From assembly GCF_900091315.1 (NCBI RefSeq), contig NZ_FLSP01000033.1, positions 1 through 64,000 on the forward strand: a DNA stretch of 64,000 bases, read 5' to 3'. The notes under the pieces are model-generated. The model was not told the origin of the DNA and ran no database searches. It was given only the letters and a program-made list of their open reading frames with translations. Shown here piece by piece: positions 28,090 to 36,523 of this stretch. The translations under genes and the position numbers were made by a program. This stretch comes from Streptomyces sp. DI166 (lineage in GTDB: Bacteria; Actinomycetota; Actinomycetes; Streptomycetales; Streptomycetaceae). Within the stretch, counting starts at the first letter, position 1. Every line of letters starts with the position of its first letter.

Positions 28090-29049
28090 TCAGTCGTGGT
28101 CCCCCAGAACCCGAACCGGCAGGGGCCGCAGCGCCTCCCTGAGGGCGGCGGCGAGCTCCCGGTACTCGGCGCGGCGGGCGGCGCCGGTGCGCATGGCGAG
28201 GGCGATCCGGCGGGTGGGGGCGGGGTCGGCGAAGTAGCCGGTGGTGAGCTGGTTGCTGCGGCTCGTCTCGACCTTCACGGCGGTGCGCGGCAGCAGGGTG
28301 ACGCCGAGCCCGCCCGCGACGAGCTGCACCAGCGTGGCGAGCCCGGCGGCCGTTGTGGTGACCGGGGCGTCCTCGCGGCCCGCCTCCCGGCAGATGTCGA
28401 GCGCCTGGTCGCGCAGACAGTGCCCCTCGTCCAGGAGCAGCAGGTTGACTTCCTTCAGCGCCTCGCGGGGGATGCCCTCGCGCCCGCCGAGCCAGTGGTC
28501 CAGCGGGGTGACGAGCACGAAGTCCTCGTCGAAGAGCGGGAGTTCGGTGACCGTCGGCACCCCGAGCGGCACGGCGAGCAGCAGCAGGTCCAGCCGCCCG
28601 CTGTTCAGCCCGTCCAGGAGGCTCGCGGTCTGCTCCTCATGGACCTGGAGGTCGAGGTGCGGGTAGCGGTCGTGGACCAGCCGCAGCACGGTCGGCAGCA
28701 GATACGGCGCCACGGTCGGGATGACACCGAGCCGGAGCACTCCGGTGAAGGGGGCGCGTACCGCCTCCGCCTCCTCCAGCAGGGCGCCGACCTCGTCCAG
28801 GACAGCCCTGGCGCGCTCCGCGAGCCGTTCACCGGCCGGGGAGAGCAGCACTTTTCGGGTCGTACGCTCAAGGAGGGTGACCCCGAGTGTCTCCTCCAAG
28901 GCGGCGACGGCGCCGGAGAGCGCGGGCTGGCTCATGCCGATGGCGGCGGCCGCGTCCCGGAAGTGCAGATGCTCCGCGACGGCCGCGAACGCCCGCAGCT
29001 GCGCCAGACTGGGCAGCCGGCGCTTGGCCCCACCATTACCCACGGTCAC
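28090..29049 (-). CDS. oxyR: Hydrogen-peroxide sensor OxyR
   Basis: A 319-residue LysR-type regulator. The N-terminal winged helix is LRAFAAVAEHLHFRDAAAAI, then GMSQPALSGAVAALEETLGV. The redox pair is C211 (DEGHCLRDQ) and C220 (DICREAG), nine residues apart as in OxyR. Peroxide forms a disulfide that turns it into an activator. The start is a GTG behind GGAGG with about 9 bases spacing; a GTG two codons later is possible. Divergent from ahpC-ahpD, its expected target, with 133 bases between. Confidence 0.95.
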   Translation of the reverse strand: MTVGNGGAKRRLPSLAQLRAFAAVAEHLHFRDAAAAIGMSQPALSGAVAALEETLGVTLLERTTRKVLLSPAGERLAERARAVLDEVGALLEEAEAVRAPFTGVLRLGVIPTVAPYLLPTVLRLVHDRYPHLDLQVHEEQTASLLDGLNSGRLDLLLLAVPLGVPTVTELPLFDEDFVLVTPLDHWLGGREGIPREALKEVNLLLLDEGHCLRDQALDICREAGREDAPVTTTAAGLATLVQLVAGGLGVTLLPRTAVKVETSRSNQLTTGYFADPAPTRRIALAMRTGAARRAEYRELAAALREALRPLPVRVLGDHD

Positions 29050-29182
29050 TGATAAACGCCTCCGATCAACACGAGTCAGTGTAGCGATTTCTCTAATCAA
29101 TGCACCGTGTGCCAGCATCGGCCTCGTCCAACCCATGGGAAACGTCCGCGATCCGGACGCTTCTTCGCTGCAAGGAGAGCCT
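29050..29182. promoter_or_regulatory. oxyR-ahpC divergent promoter region
   Basis: This 133-base region between OxyR and AhpC must hold both promoters and the OxyR site. It is locally A+T-richer at about 29085-29105 (GCGATTTCTCTAATCAATGC), with several GAT/ATC half-sites such as GATCAACACG. I cannot fix the exact operator by eye. Confidence 0.45.
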
Positions 29183-29737
29183 GTGCTCACTGTTGGTGAC
29201 AAGTTCCCCGAGTTCGAACTCACCGCCTGCGTCTCGCTGGAGAAGGGCAAGGAGTTCGAGCAGATCCACCACAAGTCCTACGAGGGCAAGTGGCTCGTGG
29301 TCTTCGCGTGGCCGAAGGACTTCACCTTCGTGTGCCCGACCGAGATCGCCGCGTTCGGCAAGCTGAACGACGAGTTCGCCGACCGTGACGCGCAGATCCT
29401 GGGCTTCTCCGGTGACTCCGAGTTCGTGCACCACGCCTGGCGCAAGGACCACCCGGACCTGACCGATCTGCCGTTCCCGATGATGGCCGACTCCAAGCAC
29501 GAGCTGATGCGCGACCTCGGCATCGAGGGCGAGGACGGCTTCGCGCAGCGCGCCGTGTTCATCGTGGACCCCAACCGCGAGATCCAGTTCACGATGGTCA
29601 CCGCCGGTTCGGTCGGCCGGAACCCCAAGGAGGTCCTGCGGGTCCTCGACGCCCTGCAGACCGACGAGCTGTGCCCGTGCAACTGGAGCAAGGGCGAGGA
29701 CACCCTGGACCCGGTCAAGCTGCTGGCCGGGGAGTGA
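29183..29737 (+). CDS. ahpC: Alkyl hydroperoxide reductase, peroxiredoxin subunit
   Basis: A 184-residue typical 2-Cys peroxiredoxin. Peroxidatic C51 lies in FTFVCPTE; the C-terminal C164/C166 pair in DELCPCNWSKGED gives the resolving cysteine, as in the Mycobacterium/Streptomyces AhpC type reduced by AhpD. It reduces hydrogen peroxide and organic peroxides. The GTG start follows AAGGAG with 5-base spacing. Six bases separate it from ahpD. Confidence 0.97.
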   Translation: MLTVGDKFPEFELTACVSLEKGKEFEQIHHKSYEGKWLVVFAWPKDFTFVCPTEIAAFGKLNDEFADRDAQILGFSGDSEFVHHAWRKDHPDLTDLPFPMMADSKHELMRDLGIEGEDGFAQRAVFIVDPNREIQFTMVTAGSVGRNPKEVLRVLDALQTDELCPCNWSKGEDTLDPVKLLAGE

Positions 29738-29743
29738 CCTGAG

Positions 29744-30277
29744 ATGTCGCTCGACTCCCTGAAGTCCGCCGTCCCGGACTACGCCAAGGACCTGAAGCTC
29801 AACCTGGGCTCGGTCATCGGCAACTCCGACCTCCCGGCGCAGCAGCTGTGGGGCACCGTGCTGGCGACCGCCATCGCCTCGCGTTCCCCGATCGTGCTGC
29901 GCGAGCTGGAGCCGGAGGCGAAGGCGAACCTGACGCCGGAGGCGTACACCGCCGCCAAGGCGGCCGCCGCGATCATGGCGATGAACAACGTCTTCTACCG
30001 CACCCGCCACCTGCTGTCGGACCACGAGTACGGCAACCTGCGCGCGGGTCTGCGGATGAACGTCATCGGCAACCCCGGTGTCGACAAGGTCGACTTCGAG
30101 CTGTGGTCCTTCGCGGTCTCCGCCGTCAACGGCTGCGGTATGTGCCTGGACTCGCACGAGCAGGTGCTGCGCAAGGCGGGCATCGAGCGCGAGGTCATCC
30201 AGGAGGCGTTCAAGATCGCCTCGGTGATCCAGGCGGTCGGTGTCACCCTGGAGACCGAAGCGGTCCTGTCCGCGTAG
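29744..30277 (+). CDS. ahpD: Alkylhydroperoxidase AhpD
   Basis: A 177-residue AhpD-family protein. The catalytic CxxC is C131/C134 in NGCGMCLDSHEQ, with H138 in the same signature. It relays electrons from dihydrolipoamide systems to AhpC and has weak peroxidase activity itself. It lies in an operon with ahpC and ends in a terminator shared with the convergent permease gene. Confidence 0.97.
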   Translation: MSLDSLKSAVPDYAKDLKLNLGSVIGNSDLPAQQLWGTVLATAIASRSPIVLRELEPEAKANLTPEAYTAAKAAAAIMAMNNVFYRTRHLLSDHEYGNLRAGLRMNVIGNPGVDKVDFELWSFAVSAVNGCGMCLDSHEQVLRKAGIEREVIQEAFKIASVIQAVGVTLETEAVLSA

Positions 30278-30292
30278 CTCCGGTAGTCCCCC

Positions 30293-30334
30293 GGGCCCCG
30301 TTCACTCCTGGTTCACTCCGGGTGAGCGGGGCCC
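30293..30334. terminator. Hairpin shared by ahpD and the AI-2E permease gene
   Basis: GGGCCCCGTTCAC pairs with GTGAGCGGGGCCC (13 bp, one wobble) around a 16-base loop. The permease stop codon lies inside the loop, so the stem is part of its last codons. Confidence 0.65.
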
Positions 30335-31626
30335 TCGGCGTTCTCCACAGGCGTTTCCGGCTCCGCGTCCTTTTCCTGGACCGCGGGTGCGGCCGCCACG
30401 GGCGGCTGGTTGTACGAACGCAGGTAGCCCACCACCGTGTTGGCCACCGCCACCAGCGGCACCGCCACCACCGCGCCGCCGATGCCCGCCACCATGCCGC
30501 CGGAGGCGACCGCGAGGACCACCGCCAGCGGATGGACGCGCACCGCGCGGCCCAGGATGAACGGCTGGAGGATGTGCCCCTCGATCTGCTGCACCGCCAG
30601 CACGACCACCAGCGTCATCACCGCCGTGAACACGCCCTGGGTGACCAGCGCGACCACGACCGCCAGCGCGCCGGAGGCCACGGCACCGACCAGCGGGATG
30701 AAGGAGAACAGGAAGATGAACACGGCCAGCGGCACGGCCATCGGCACATCGAGGAAGTAGATGCCGATACCGATGAAGACCGCGTCGATGAGAGCCACTA
30801 TCACCGTGCCGCGCACATACGCCGTCAGCGTCCGCCAGGCGGCCGGACCGGCGCCCGCGACACCCGGCCGGGCGGCGGCCGGCACCAGCCTCAGCGACCA
30901 CTCCCAGATCCGCTTGCCGTCGTAGAGCAGGAACAGCGTCGAGAAGGCCGCGAGCAGGATGCCGGTCAGCGCCTCGACGATGACCGTGACGCCCTCCAGG
31001 CCCGCCGAGGTGATCTCGTCGGTGTTGGCGCCGATGGTGTCGCGCAGGTTCTCCGCGATGTCGTTGATCTGCTTGTCGGTGACGTGGAAGGGGCTGTCCA
31101 GCAGCCAGTTGCGCAGTTCGTCGATGCCGTCCTGGACCTGGTCGGAGAGGTTGTCGATGTTCTCCATCACCTGCCAGGTGACGAACCATCCCATCAGCCC
31201 CATGACGACGAAGCCGAGGATCGCGGTGAGCGCGGTCGCCAGGCCGCGCGGCACGCCGTAGCGGCGCAGTCGGGTCACCGTGGGCTCCAGCAGCGCGGTG
31301 ATCAGCAGCGCGGCCACGAAGGCCAGTACGACCAGTTGGACGGCGCTGATGACCCGCATGAGCACCCAGACGGTGCCGGCCAGCACCAGCAGCCGCCAGC
31401 CGGCCTCGGCGGCGACCCGGACTCCCCAGGGCACGGCCAGCGCGGGATCGGGCCGCTCGGGCGGCGGGGTTGCGGCGGGCAGCGGGGCCCGGTCCACGGG
31501 CGGCAACGGGGGCGGCGCCGCCTCGGCGCTCTCCCGCTCGACCTCCGCGCGGCGCTGGTCCAACCGCTCACCCATGTGCGTCAGACCGGCGCCGAGCCGT
31601 CCCAGCCAGCGTGGCACTCGCGACAT
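30313..31626 (-). CDS. AI-2E/PerM-family transporter
   Basis: A 437-residue membrane protein of the AI-2E transporter family. About eight hydrophobic segments are seen, beginning with a paired helix region (LLVLAGTVWVLMRVISAVQL) and including ILLAAFSTLFLLYDGKRIWE, AVPLAVFIFLFSFIPLVGAV and VQQIEGHILQPFILGRAVRV, a family signature. The N-terminus of about 70 residues is cytoplasmic and rich in Pro and Arg; the C-terminus is Glu/Pro-rich. The start is an ATG behind GGGGGAAGAGGA. Substrates are mostly unknown; some members are sodium/proton antiporters. Confidence 0.9.
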   Translation of the reverse strand: MSRVPRWLGRLGAGLTHMGERLDQRRAEVERESAEAAPPPLPPVDRAPLPAATPPPERPDPALAVPWGVRVAAEAGWRLLVLAGTVWVLMRVISAVQLVVLAFVAALLITALLEPTVTRLRRYGVPRGLATALTAILGFVVMGLMGWFVTWQVMENIDNLSDQVQDGIDELRNWLLDSPFHVTDKQINDIAENLRDTIGANTDEITSAGLEGVTVIVEALTGILLAAFSTLFLLYDGKRIWEWSLRLVPAAARPGVAGAGPAAWRTLTAYVRGTVIVALIDAVFIGIGIYFLDVPMAVPLAVFIFLFSFIPLVGAVASGALAVVVALVTQGVFTAVMTLVVVLAVQQIEGHILQPFILGRAVRVHPLAVVLAVASGGMVAGIGGAVVAVPLVAVANTVVGYLRSYNQPPVAAAPAVQEKDAEPETPVENAEGPAHPE

Positions 31627-31697
31627 GATCCGTCCTCTTCCCCCGTCCTTGCCCACCACTCCCCCCTGGAGTCGTCGGCTCCGACCGTACATGGCGA

Positions 31698-31726
31698 AGC
31701 CCCTCACCGTGAGACGGTGAGGGGCT
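31698..31726. terminator. Terminator between SLT and permease genes
   Basis: A perfect 12-bp stem, AGCCCCTCACCG, with a 5-base loop, 30 bases past the stop codon of the minus-strand transglycosylase gene. Confidence 0.8.
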
Positions 31727-31755
31727 GCCCGAAGTTGAGAGGTACGGCGTAATGC

Positions 31756-32448
31756 CTAGTACCAGTGGTTCGCCTGCCAGAAGGCCCAGGCGTCGCACGG
31801 GCTGCCGTAGCGCTCGTTCATGTAGTTGAGGCCCCACTTGATCTGCGTGGCGGGGTTGGTCTGCCAGTCGGCACCGGCGGAGGCGTACTTGCCCGCCGGC
31901 AGGGCCTGGAAGAGACCGTAGGCGCCCGAGGAGGGGTTCACGGCCTTGTAGTTCCAGCTGGACTCGTGGTCCACGATGTTGCTGAAGCACTGGTACTGGC
32001 CGGAGGGCACCATCTGCTGCGCCATCGCCTGGATCTGCGCGATGGTGTAGGAGCTCTGGACCGCGAAGCTGGTGGAGGAACGGGACGCCTTGGTCTCGGC
32101 CTCTTCGCGCTCCTTGGCCTCCTCGGCGGCCTTCGCGGCCTTCTCCGCGGCTTCCTTCTTGTCGATCGCGGTCTGGGCGGCGGCGCGACGGGCCGCTTCC
32201 TCCGCGTCCTTCTTGGCGCTCGCGTCCGCGGCGATGGCCTGGACGTTCGCCTGCTGAGTCAGGGACGCGGTCTGAACCTGGGCCTGCTGACCCGTGGGTA
32301 TGTCCGCGAGGAGCGTCGCGTCGGCTGCCGTCGCTTCGGCGTCGTTGTTCTGCGCGGTGCTGCCCGAGGCAACGCCGACGACGCTTCCGACAGCGGTGAC
32401 CGCGGTGGCCGAGGCCACTGCGAATCCCCGGACCGAAATCCGGCTCAC
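31756..32448 (-). CDS. Secreted SLT-type lytic transglycosylase
   Basis: A 230-residue secreted protein. It has a signal peptide (AVASATAVTAVGSVVGVASG), then an Ala/Glu/Lys coiled-coil (about 80-125) and a C-terminal SLT-like domain of about 75 residues. That domain has NIVDHESSWNYKAVNPSSGA (Glu in HESSW is the likely catalytic acid), YGLFQALPAGKYASAG, NPATQIKWGLNYMNERYGSP and the terminal WAFWQANHWY. It cleaves peptidoglycan glycan strands. The start is a GTG behind GGAAGGA; an ATG six codons upstream has a weaker site. Its mRNA has a long leader. Confidence 0.9.
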   Translation of the reverse strand: MSRISVRGFAVASATAVTAVGSVVGVASGSTAQNNDAEATAADATLLADIPTGQQAQVQTASLTQQANVQAIAADASAKKDAEEAARRAAAQTAIDKKEAAEKAAKAAEEAKEREEAETKASRSSTSFAVQSSYTIAQIQAMAQQMVPSGQYQCFSNIVDHESSWNYKAVNPSSGAYGLFQALPAGKYASAGADWQTNPATQIKWGLNYMNERYGSPCDAWAFWQANHWY

Positions 32449-32866
32449 ACGGTTTCCTTCCAGCATCGCCCGCTTCGGTGACCCTGGCGGACGCAATCGT
32501 GCCCCTGACACTGGCCTCCCAACTGCGGGGTCACGGGAGGCGCGGGCCCGGTGGGCAACTCCCACGAGGGGAGCGCCGCTTGGTGCTCGGGCGGCATACG
32601 ACGACGCTATGGAGTTAGCGGTGCTTCTCAAGTTGTGCCGTACCGCTGGGGGTACAGATGTGCCGTATGCGGGGCCTGACAGGAGTGAGACTCTGCCGTA
32701 ACCGGACGCCGCAAGGCAATTCTGTGTTGCGTGTGAAAGCTCACATCCCGTTTGAGCCAGCGAGTTTGCGCGAAACGGCCACACGCGAAGGCGCCGCCCC
32801 ACTAGGCTCTAGCCTTTGTCGGACGGCGCCAACTGGCGGGTAGCTACCCGAAGTTCAACACTCCGG
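32449..32866 (-). other. 418-base non-coding leader region upstream of the SLT gene
   Basis: No credible gene on either strand. The region contains an imperfect cruciform at 32790-32830 (GGCGCCG arms around AGGCT/AGCCT), a perfect palindrome CGGGTAGCTACCCG at 32837-32850, and a hairpin with GTACCCCCAGCGGTAC arms further down. The first two could terminate phoH. The rest may be a structured leader for the transglycosylase; I found no match to the ydaO (c-di-AMP) riboswitch core that precedes some Streptomyces muralytic genes. Confidence 0.4.
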
Positions 32867-34192
32867 TCAGATCTGCCCATCCTCCAGCATTTCGGTCACA
32901 AGGGCGGCGATCTGGGACCTCTCGGACCGGGTCAGCGTGACATGCGCGAAGAGCGGATGCCCCTTCAACTTCTCCACGACGGCGACGACACCGTCGTAGC
33001 GCCCCACCCGCAGGTTGTCCCGCTGGGCCACGTCGTGCGTGAGCACCACCCGGGAATTCGCCCCGACTCGGGACAGAACGGTCAACAGGACGTTCCGCTC
33101 CAGGGACTGGGCCTCGTCCACGATCACGAACGCGTCGTGCAGCGAACGGCCGCGGATATGGGTGAGCGGCAGGACCTCCAGCATCCCGCGCGCGGTGACC
33201 TCCTCGATGACCTCCCGGCTGGTGACCGAGGACAGCGTGTCGAAGACCGCCTGTGCCCACGGGCTCATCTTCTCGGCCTCGGTGCCCGGCAGATAGCCCA
33301 GCTCCTGCCCGCCCACCGCGTACAGCGGCCGGAAGACCATCACCTTCTGGTGCTGACGGCGCTCCAGCACCGCCTCCAGACCCGCGCACAGCGCCAGCGC
33401 CGACTTGCCGGTGCCGGCCCGGCCGCCCATCGAGACGATCCCGATGTCCGGGTCGAGCAGCAGGTCCAGCGCGATGCGCTGCTCGGCGCTGCGCCCCTTG
33501 ATACCGAAGACCTCACGGTCGCCGCGCACCAGCCGGACGTTGCCGTCGGCCGTCACCCGGCCCAGCGCCTTGCCGCGCTCGGACTGGATGGTCAGACCGG
33601 TGTGCACGGGCAGGTCCGCGACCTCGGGCACATAGGCGTGCCCCACCTCGAAGAGGACGTCCACCTGTTCACCGGAGAGCGTCAGTTCGGACATTCCGGT
33701 CCAGCCGGACGAATCCGTGATCGCGAGCTCGGCGCGGTACTCCTCGGCGAGGAGTCCGACGGAGGAGGCCTTGATCCTCAGCGGGAGGTCCTTCGACACC
33801 ACGGTGACGTCGAACCCCTCGGCCTGCAGATTGCGGGCCACCGCCAGGATGCGGGAGTCGTTGTCCCCCAGGCGGTAGCCGGTCGGCAGAACGCTGGGGT
33901 CCGAGTGGTTGAGCTCGACACGCACCGTGCCGCCCAGGTCCCCGATCGGGAGCGGGGCGTCGAGACGGCCGTAGCGGACCCGGAACTCGTCCAGCAGGCG
34001 CAGCGCCTGGCGGGCGAAGTAGCCGAGTTCGGGGTGGTGCCGCTTGGCCTCCAGCTCCGTGACCACGACGATGGGGAGCACGACCTCGTGCTCGTCGAAG
34101 CGGCTGAGGGCGTTGGGGTCGGCCAGCAGGACGCTGGTGTCGAGAACATAGGTGCGCCGGTCGGACTTGCGGCGCTTTGTGCTGGTCACCAC
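32867..34192 (-). CDS. PhoH2: PIN ribonuclease-PhoH ATPase fusion
   Basis: A 441-residue protein in two parts. The N-terminal PIN domain (about 10-150) has TYVLDTSVLLADP, VVVTELEAKRHHPE and GDNDSRILAVA. The C-terminal PhoH ATPase has Walker A SMGGRAGTGKSALALC, MVFRPLYAVGGQELGYLPG and Walker B DAFVIVDEAQSLE, then VVLTHDVAQRDNLRVG. PhoH2 proteins unwind and cleave RNA. Start: two adjacent GTG codons are possible, with GAGGGGG about 11 bases upstream. No antitoxin-like leader protein is evident. Confidence 0.93.
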   Translation of the reverse strand: MVTSTKRRKSDRRTYVLDTSVLLADPNALSRFDEHEVVLPIVVVTELEAKRHHPELGYFARQALRLLDEFRVRYGRLDAPLPIGDLGGTVRVELNHSDPSVLPTGYRLGDNDSRILAVARNLQAEGFDVTVVSKDLPLRIKASSVGLLAEEYRAELAITDSSGWTGMSELTLSGEQVDVLFEVGHAYVPEVADLPVHTGLTIQSERGKALGRVTADGNVRLVRGDREVFGIKGRSAEQRIALDLLLDPDIGIVSMGGRAGTGKSALALCAGLEAVLERRQHQKVMVFRPLYAVGGQELGYLPGTEAEKMSPWAQAVFDTLSSVTSREVIEEVTARGMLEVLPLTHIRGRSLHDAFVIVDEAQSLERNVLLTVLSRVGANSRVVLTHDVAQRDNLRVGRYDGVVAVVEKLKGHPLFAHVTLTRSERSQIAALVTEMLEDGQI

Positions 34193-34517
34193 GGAAGGAC
34201 GTACCCCCTCGGAAGAGGTCGGGGAGCGACGGAGTGGAGCTGGACCGGTCGACGGCCCCTGTGCACGGGCCGAAAACCGGCCCTCCGCGCTTGCGTCCGT
34301 ACGGTGTCCGCACGATCGGGCTGGTGCAAAGGGCCTCCCGGGCGGACGGCCCCGTGCCGTCCGCTGAGGATCCGACACCCGTGGTTCGGGCATCGACCTG
34401 ACTGGCTTATGCCCTCGAACATGCGGTGCCATGCCACGGCATATGACGGCGTGGAAGTGAACTCCCCGTTACTTCTGCCCGGAAAGGGGGTACTTCGGGA
34501 GCCTGTCGGTGCTCGGG
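34193..34517. other. 325-base non-coding region between uppS-like gene and phoH2
   Basis: No convincing gene. A perfect 9-bp hairpin, GCGGACGGC with loop CCCGT, lies at 34342-34364, and GGGCCG-AAAAC-CGGCCC at about 34269-34285. Either could terminate the cis-prenyltransferase transcript. The remainder presumably holds the phoH2 promoter. Confidence 0.4.
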
Positions 34518-35291
34518 TCAGGCGCCGTAGCGGCGGTGCCGGGCCGCGTAGTCGCGCAGCGCCCGCAGGAAGTCGACCTTGCGGAAGGCCGGCCAGAACA
34601 CGTCGCAGAAGTAGTACTCGGAGTGCGCCGTCTGCCACAGCATGAATCCGGACAACCGCTGTTCGCCGCTGGTGCGGATGACCAGGTCGGGGTCGGGCTG
34701 GTCGCCGGTGTAGAGGTGGCGGCCGATCATGTCGATGTCGACGGAGTCGGCGAGCTTCTCCAGCGAGGTACCGCGCTCGGCCGCGTCGAGCAGCATCGAG
34801 CGCACCGCGTCGGCGATCTCCTGCCGCCCGCCGTAGCCGATGGCGACGTTGACCACTATTCCGTCGACCTGCTCGGTCCGTTCCTCGGCCGCCTTGAGCG
34901 TGCTCTGCATCTGCGGCGGCAGCAGGTCCCGGGTGCCGACGTGGTGCACCCGCCAGCGGCCGTCGGCGGCGAGGCTGCGCACGACGTCCTCGATGATGCC
35001 GAGCAGCGGGACGAGCTCCTCCTGCGGCCGGTCGAAGTTGTCCGTCGACAGCAGCCAGAGGGTGACGACCTTCACGTCCGTCTCGGAGCACCAGCCGAGG
35101 AACTCCTCGATCTTGTCCGCCCCGGCCCGGTGCCCGTGCACGGTCGTGGAACCGGCCGCCTTCGCCCAGCGGCGGTTGCCGTCCATGATGACGCCGATGT
35201 GCTGGGGCACCTGAGCGTGGTCCAGGTGACCCTCCACCCGGCGCGCGTATAGCCTGACCAGCAGGCCGCGCAGCTTGTCGCGCAGGTTCAC
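34518..35291 (-). CDS. uppS: Isoprenyl transferase (cis-prenyl diphosphate synthase)
   Basis: A 257-residue cis-prenyltransferase. The catalytic motif is HIGVIMDGNRRWAK with D37, followed by HRAGADKIEEFLGWC and the C-terminal DLVIRTSGEQRLSGFMLWQT and EYYFCDVFWPAF motifs. It condenses isopentenyl diphosphate onto an allylic primer to make the polyprenyl carrier for cell-wall and glycan assembly. Streptomycetes often have more than one homologue, so the exact chain length is not certain. Monocistronic. Confidence 0.93.
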   Translation of the reverse strand: MNLRDKLRGLLVRLYARRVEGHLDHAQVPQHIGVIMDGNRRWAKAAGSTTVHGHRAGADKIEEFLGWCSETDVKVVTLWLLSTDNFDRPQEELVPLLGIIEDVVRSLAADGRWRVHHVGTRDLLPPQMQSTLKAAEERTEQVDGIVVNVAIGYGGRQEIADAVRSMLLDAAERGTSLEKLADSVDIDMIGRHLYTGDQPDPDLVIRTSGEQRLSGFMLWQTAHSEYYFCDVFWPAFRKVDFLRALRDYAARHRRYGA

Positions 35292-35381
35292 GTGAATGTC
35301 AGCCCCTCCGTGCGGATCCGGCCCGGCGGCGGTCCAGGGCCGAAGCCTACCTCCGCCCGGCGCGGGAACCGCCCACGGGTG

Positions 35382-35906
35382 TCAGGGGGTGCGGGGCCGG
35401 GTGAACCAGGCCCTGGCGTCGTCCCGGCGCAGCAGGATGAAGACGGTGAGGGCGGCGCCGAAGGGGATGATGCCGAGCAGTACCTGCATCTTCGACAGCG
35501 CGACGACGGCGAAGAACATCTGAATGACGGCCAGCACCGTGGAGGCGCCACGGACGCCGCTGCGGCGGCTCGCGTAGAAGGAGGCGAGCAGCGCCATGAC
35601 CCACAGCATCAGGTAGCCGCCGGTGACGTACCCCGCCGCGTACGCGCTCCCGGCCGCGGCGGCGTGGAGCACGGAGACTCCCACGGTGACCCAGAGCACG
35701 ATGCGCGCCGTGCGCACGGAGTCGGGCATGACGGCGGGGGCGTAGGGGAGCGGGGGGTATTGGCTGTACGGCGGTTGCTGGCCGTAGGGCGGTTGCTGAC
35801 TGTACGGCGGTTGCTGGCCGTACGGCGCTTGCTGACCGTAGGACGGTTGCTGGCCGTAGGGCGGCTGCTGACCGTAGGGCGGTTGCTGCGGCGGTCCGAA
35901 TGACAT
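35382..35906 (-). CDS. Small membrane protein with PPYGQQ repeats
   Basis: A 174-residue protein. Residues about 5-48 are seven tandem copies of a six-residue unit, PxY[G/S]QQ. Four hydrophobic segments follow: TARIVLWVTVGVSVLHAAAA, AGYVTGGYLMLWVMALLASF, VLAVIQMFFAVVALSKMQVL and LGIIPFGAALTVFILL. Pro/Tyr/Gln-rich tails ahead of small integral-membrane domains are common in actinobacteria. Function unknown. A weak AAGG precedes the ATG. Confidence 0.75.
   Translation of the reverse strand: MSFGPPQQPPYGQQPPYGQQPSYGQQAPYGQQPPYSQQPPYGQQPPYSQYPPLPYAPAVMPDSVRTARIVLWVTVGVSVLHAAAAGSAYAAGYVTGGYLMLWVMALLASFYASRRSGVRGASTVLAVIQMFFAVVALSKMQVLLGIIPFGAALTVFILLRRDDARAWFTRPRTP
35763..35892 (-). repeat. 18-bp coding tandem repeats
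   Basis: Seven units of 18 bp within the gene above encode PxY[G/S]QQ. Units differ at third positions and in a G/S choice (GGC to AGT), so they are old rather than freshly duplicated. Confidence 0.8.
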
Positions 35907-35934
35907 GTACCGGACCTTAACCGGGCAAGAAAAA

Positions 35935-35969
35935 CGGGCCGGTCCGTGGGGGGGAGACGGACCGGCCCG
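35935..35969 (-). terminator. Terminator-like hairpin upstream of the repeat protein gene
   Basis: A perfect 13-bp stem, CGGGCCGGTCCGT, with a 9-base loop. On the minus strand it is followed at once by TTTTTCTTG. It sits 29 bases before the start codon, so it would end a minus-strand RNA coming from further right, or act as an attenuator. Confidence 0.65.
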
Positions 35970-36523
35970 AGGGGGGGTTTCCACCATAACCCTTCGTAAG
36001 TGATCCTGCGTGCATCGGCGCGCCACAACTACTCTCCGAAATCGGACGGCGACGCGTCGAGGTCCCCGGAGGGGCCTTTCCGGCGGGTGTTCATGGCCGG
36101 AACACAGCGGATTACCAGGGGAATCGAGCGGAACGCGAGGGGCTCTGGCCGGTTCGGGCGACATCCGTGACACACGGGGCGCGCCGGACACCCTTCCCTC
36201 CCCCGGGTGAACCGGCGGCGAACGTCGGCTTGACGGTGTGTACGGCACCGCGCAGCCCCCTCCACTGCGCGGTGCCGCCCGCGCAGCTTTGCTGACGCGA
36301 ATTACCTTGGTCTGAACTTACGCGAGATGTGCGTGAGACGCGAGCGACAAGCGATAACAATGTGGACAAGCCGTGAATCCTTGGATGCGAAGGCGGTACA
36401 GTGGCGCAGGTCACATTTACCCGATTTGCTCCTTTCGTCCGCACCAGGCTTTGAGGGCGCGGCGGACGGAACCTGGGGCCATAGCGGACACGGGCTGACC
36501 TACATGAGCCCTAATGTCGCCCC
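35970..36523. other. About 550 bases without a recognisable gene
   Basis: Neither strand has a credible coding frame. An A+T-richer stretch lies at about 36290-36440 (CGAATTACCTTGGTCTGAAC and CAAGCGATAACAATGTGGAC). Together with the minus-strand terminator at the left end, this could encode a small RNA. The right end must hold the promoter of the AlkZ-like gene. Confidence 0.4.

Noticed and set aside
32449..32866. Possible c-di-AMP (ydaO) riboswitch before the lytic transglycosylase
   Set aside because: The conserved GGGGACC and GGGGTGAAT-like core elements are not present on the minus strand.
35763..35892. Regular short repeats resembling a CRISPR array
   Set aside because: The 18-bp period has no spacers and encodes PxY[G/S]QQ in frame within a membrane-protein gene.
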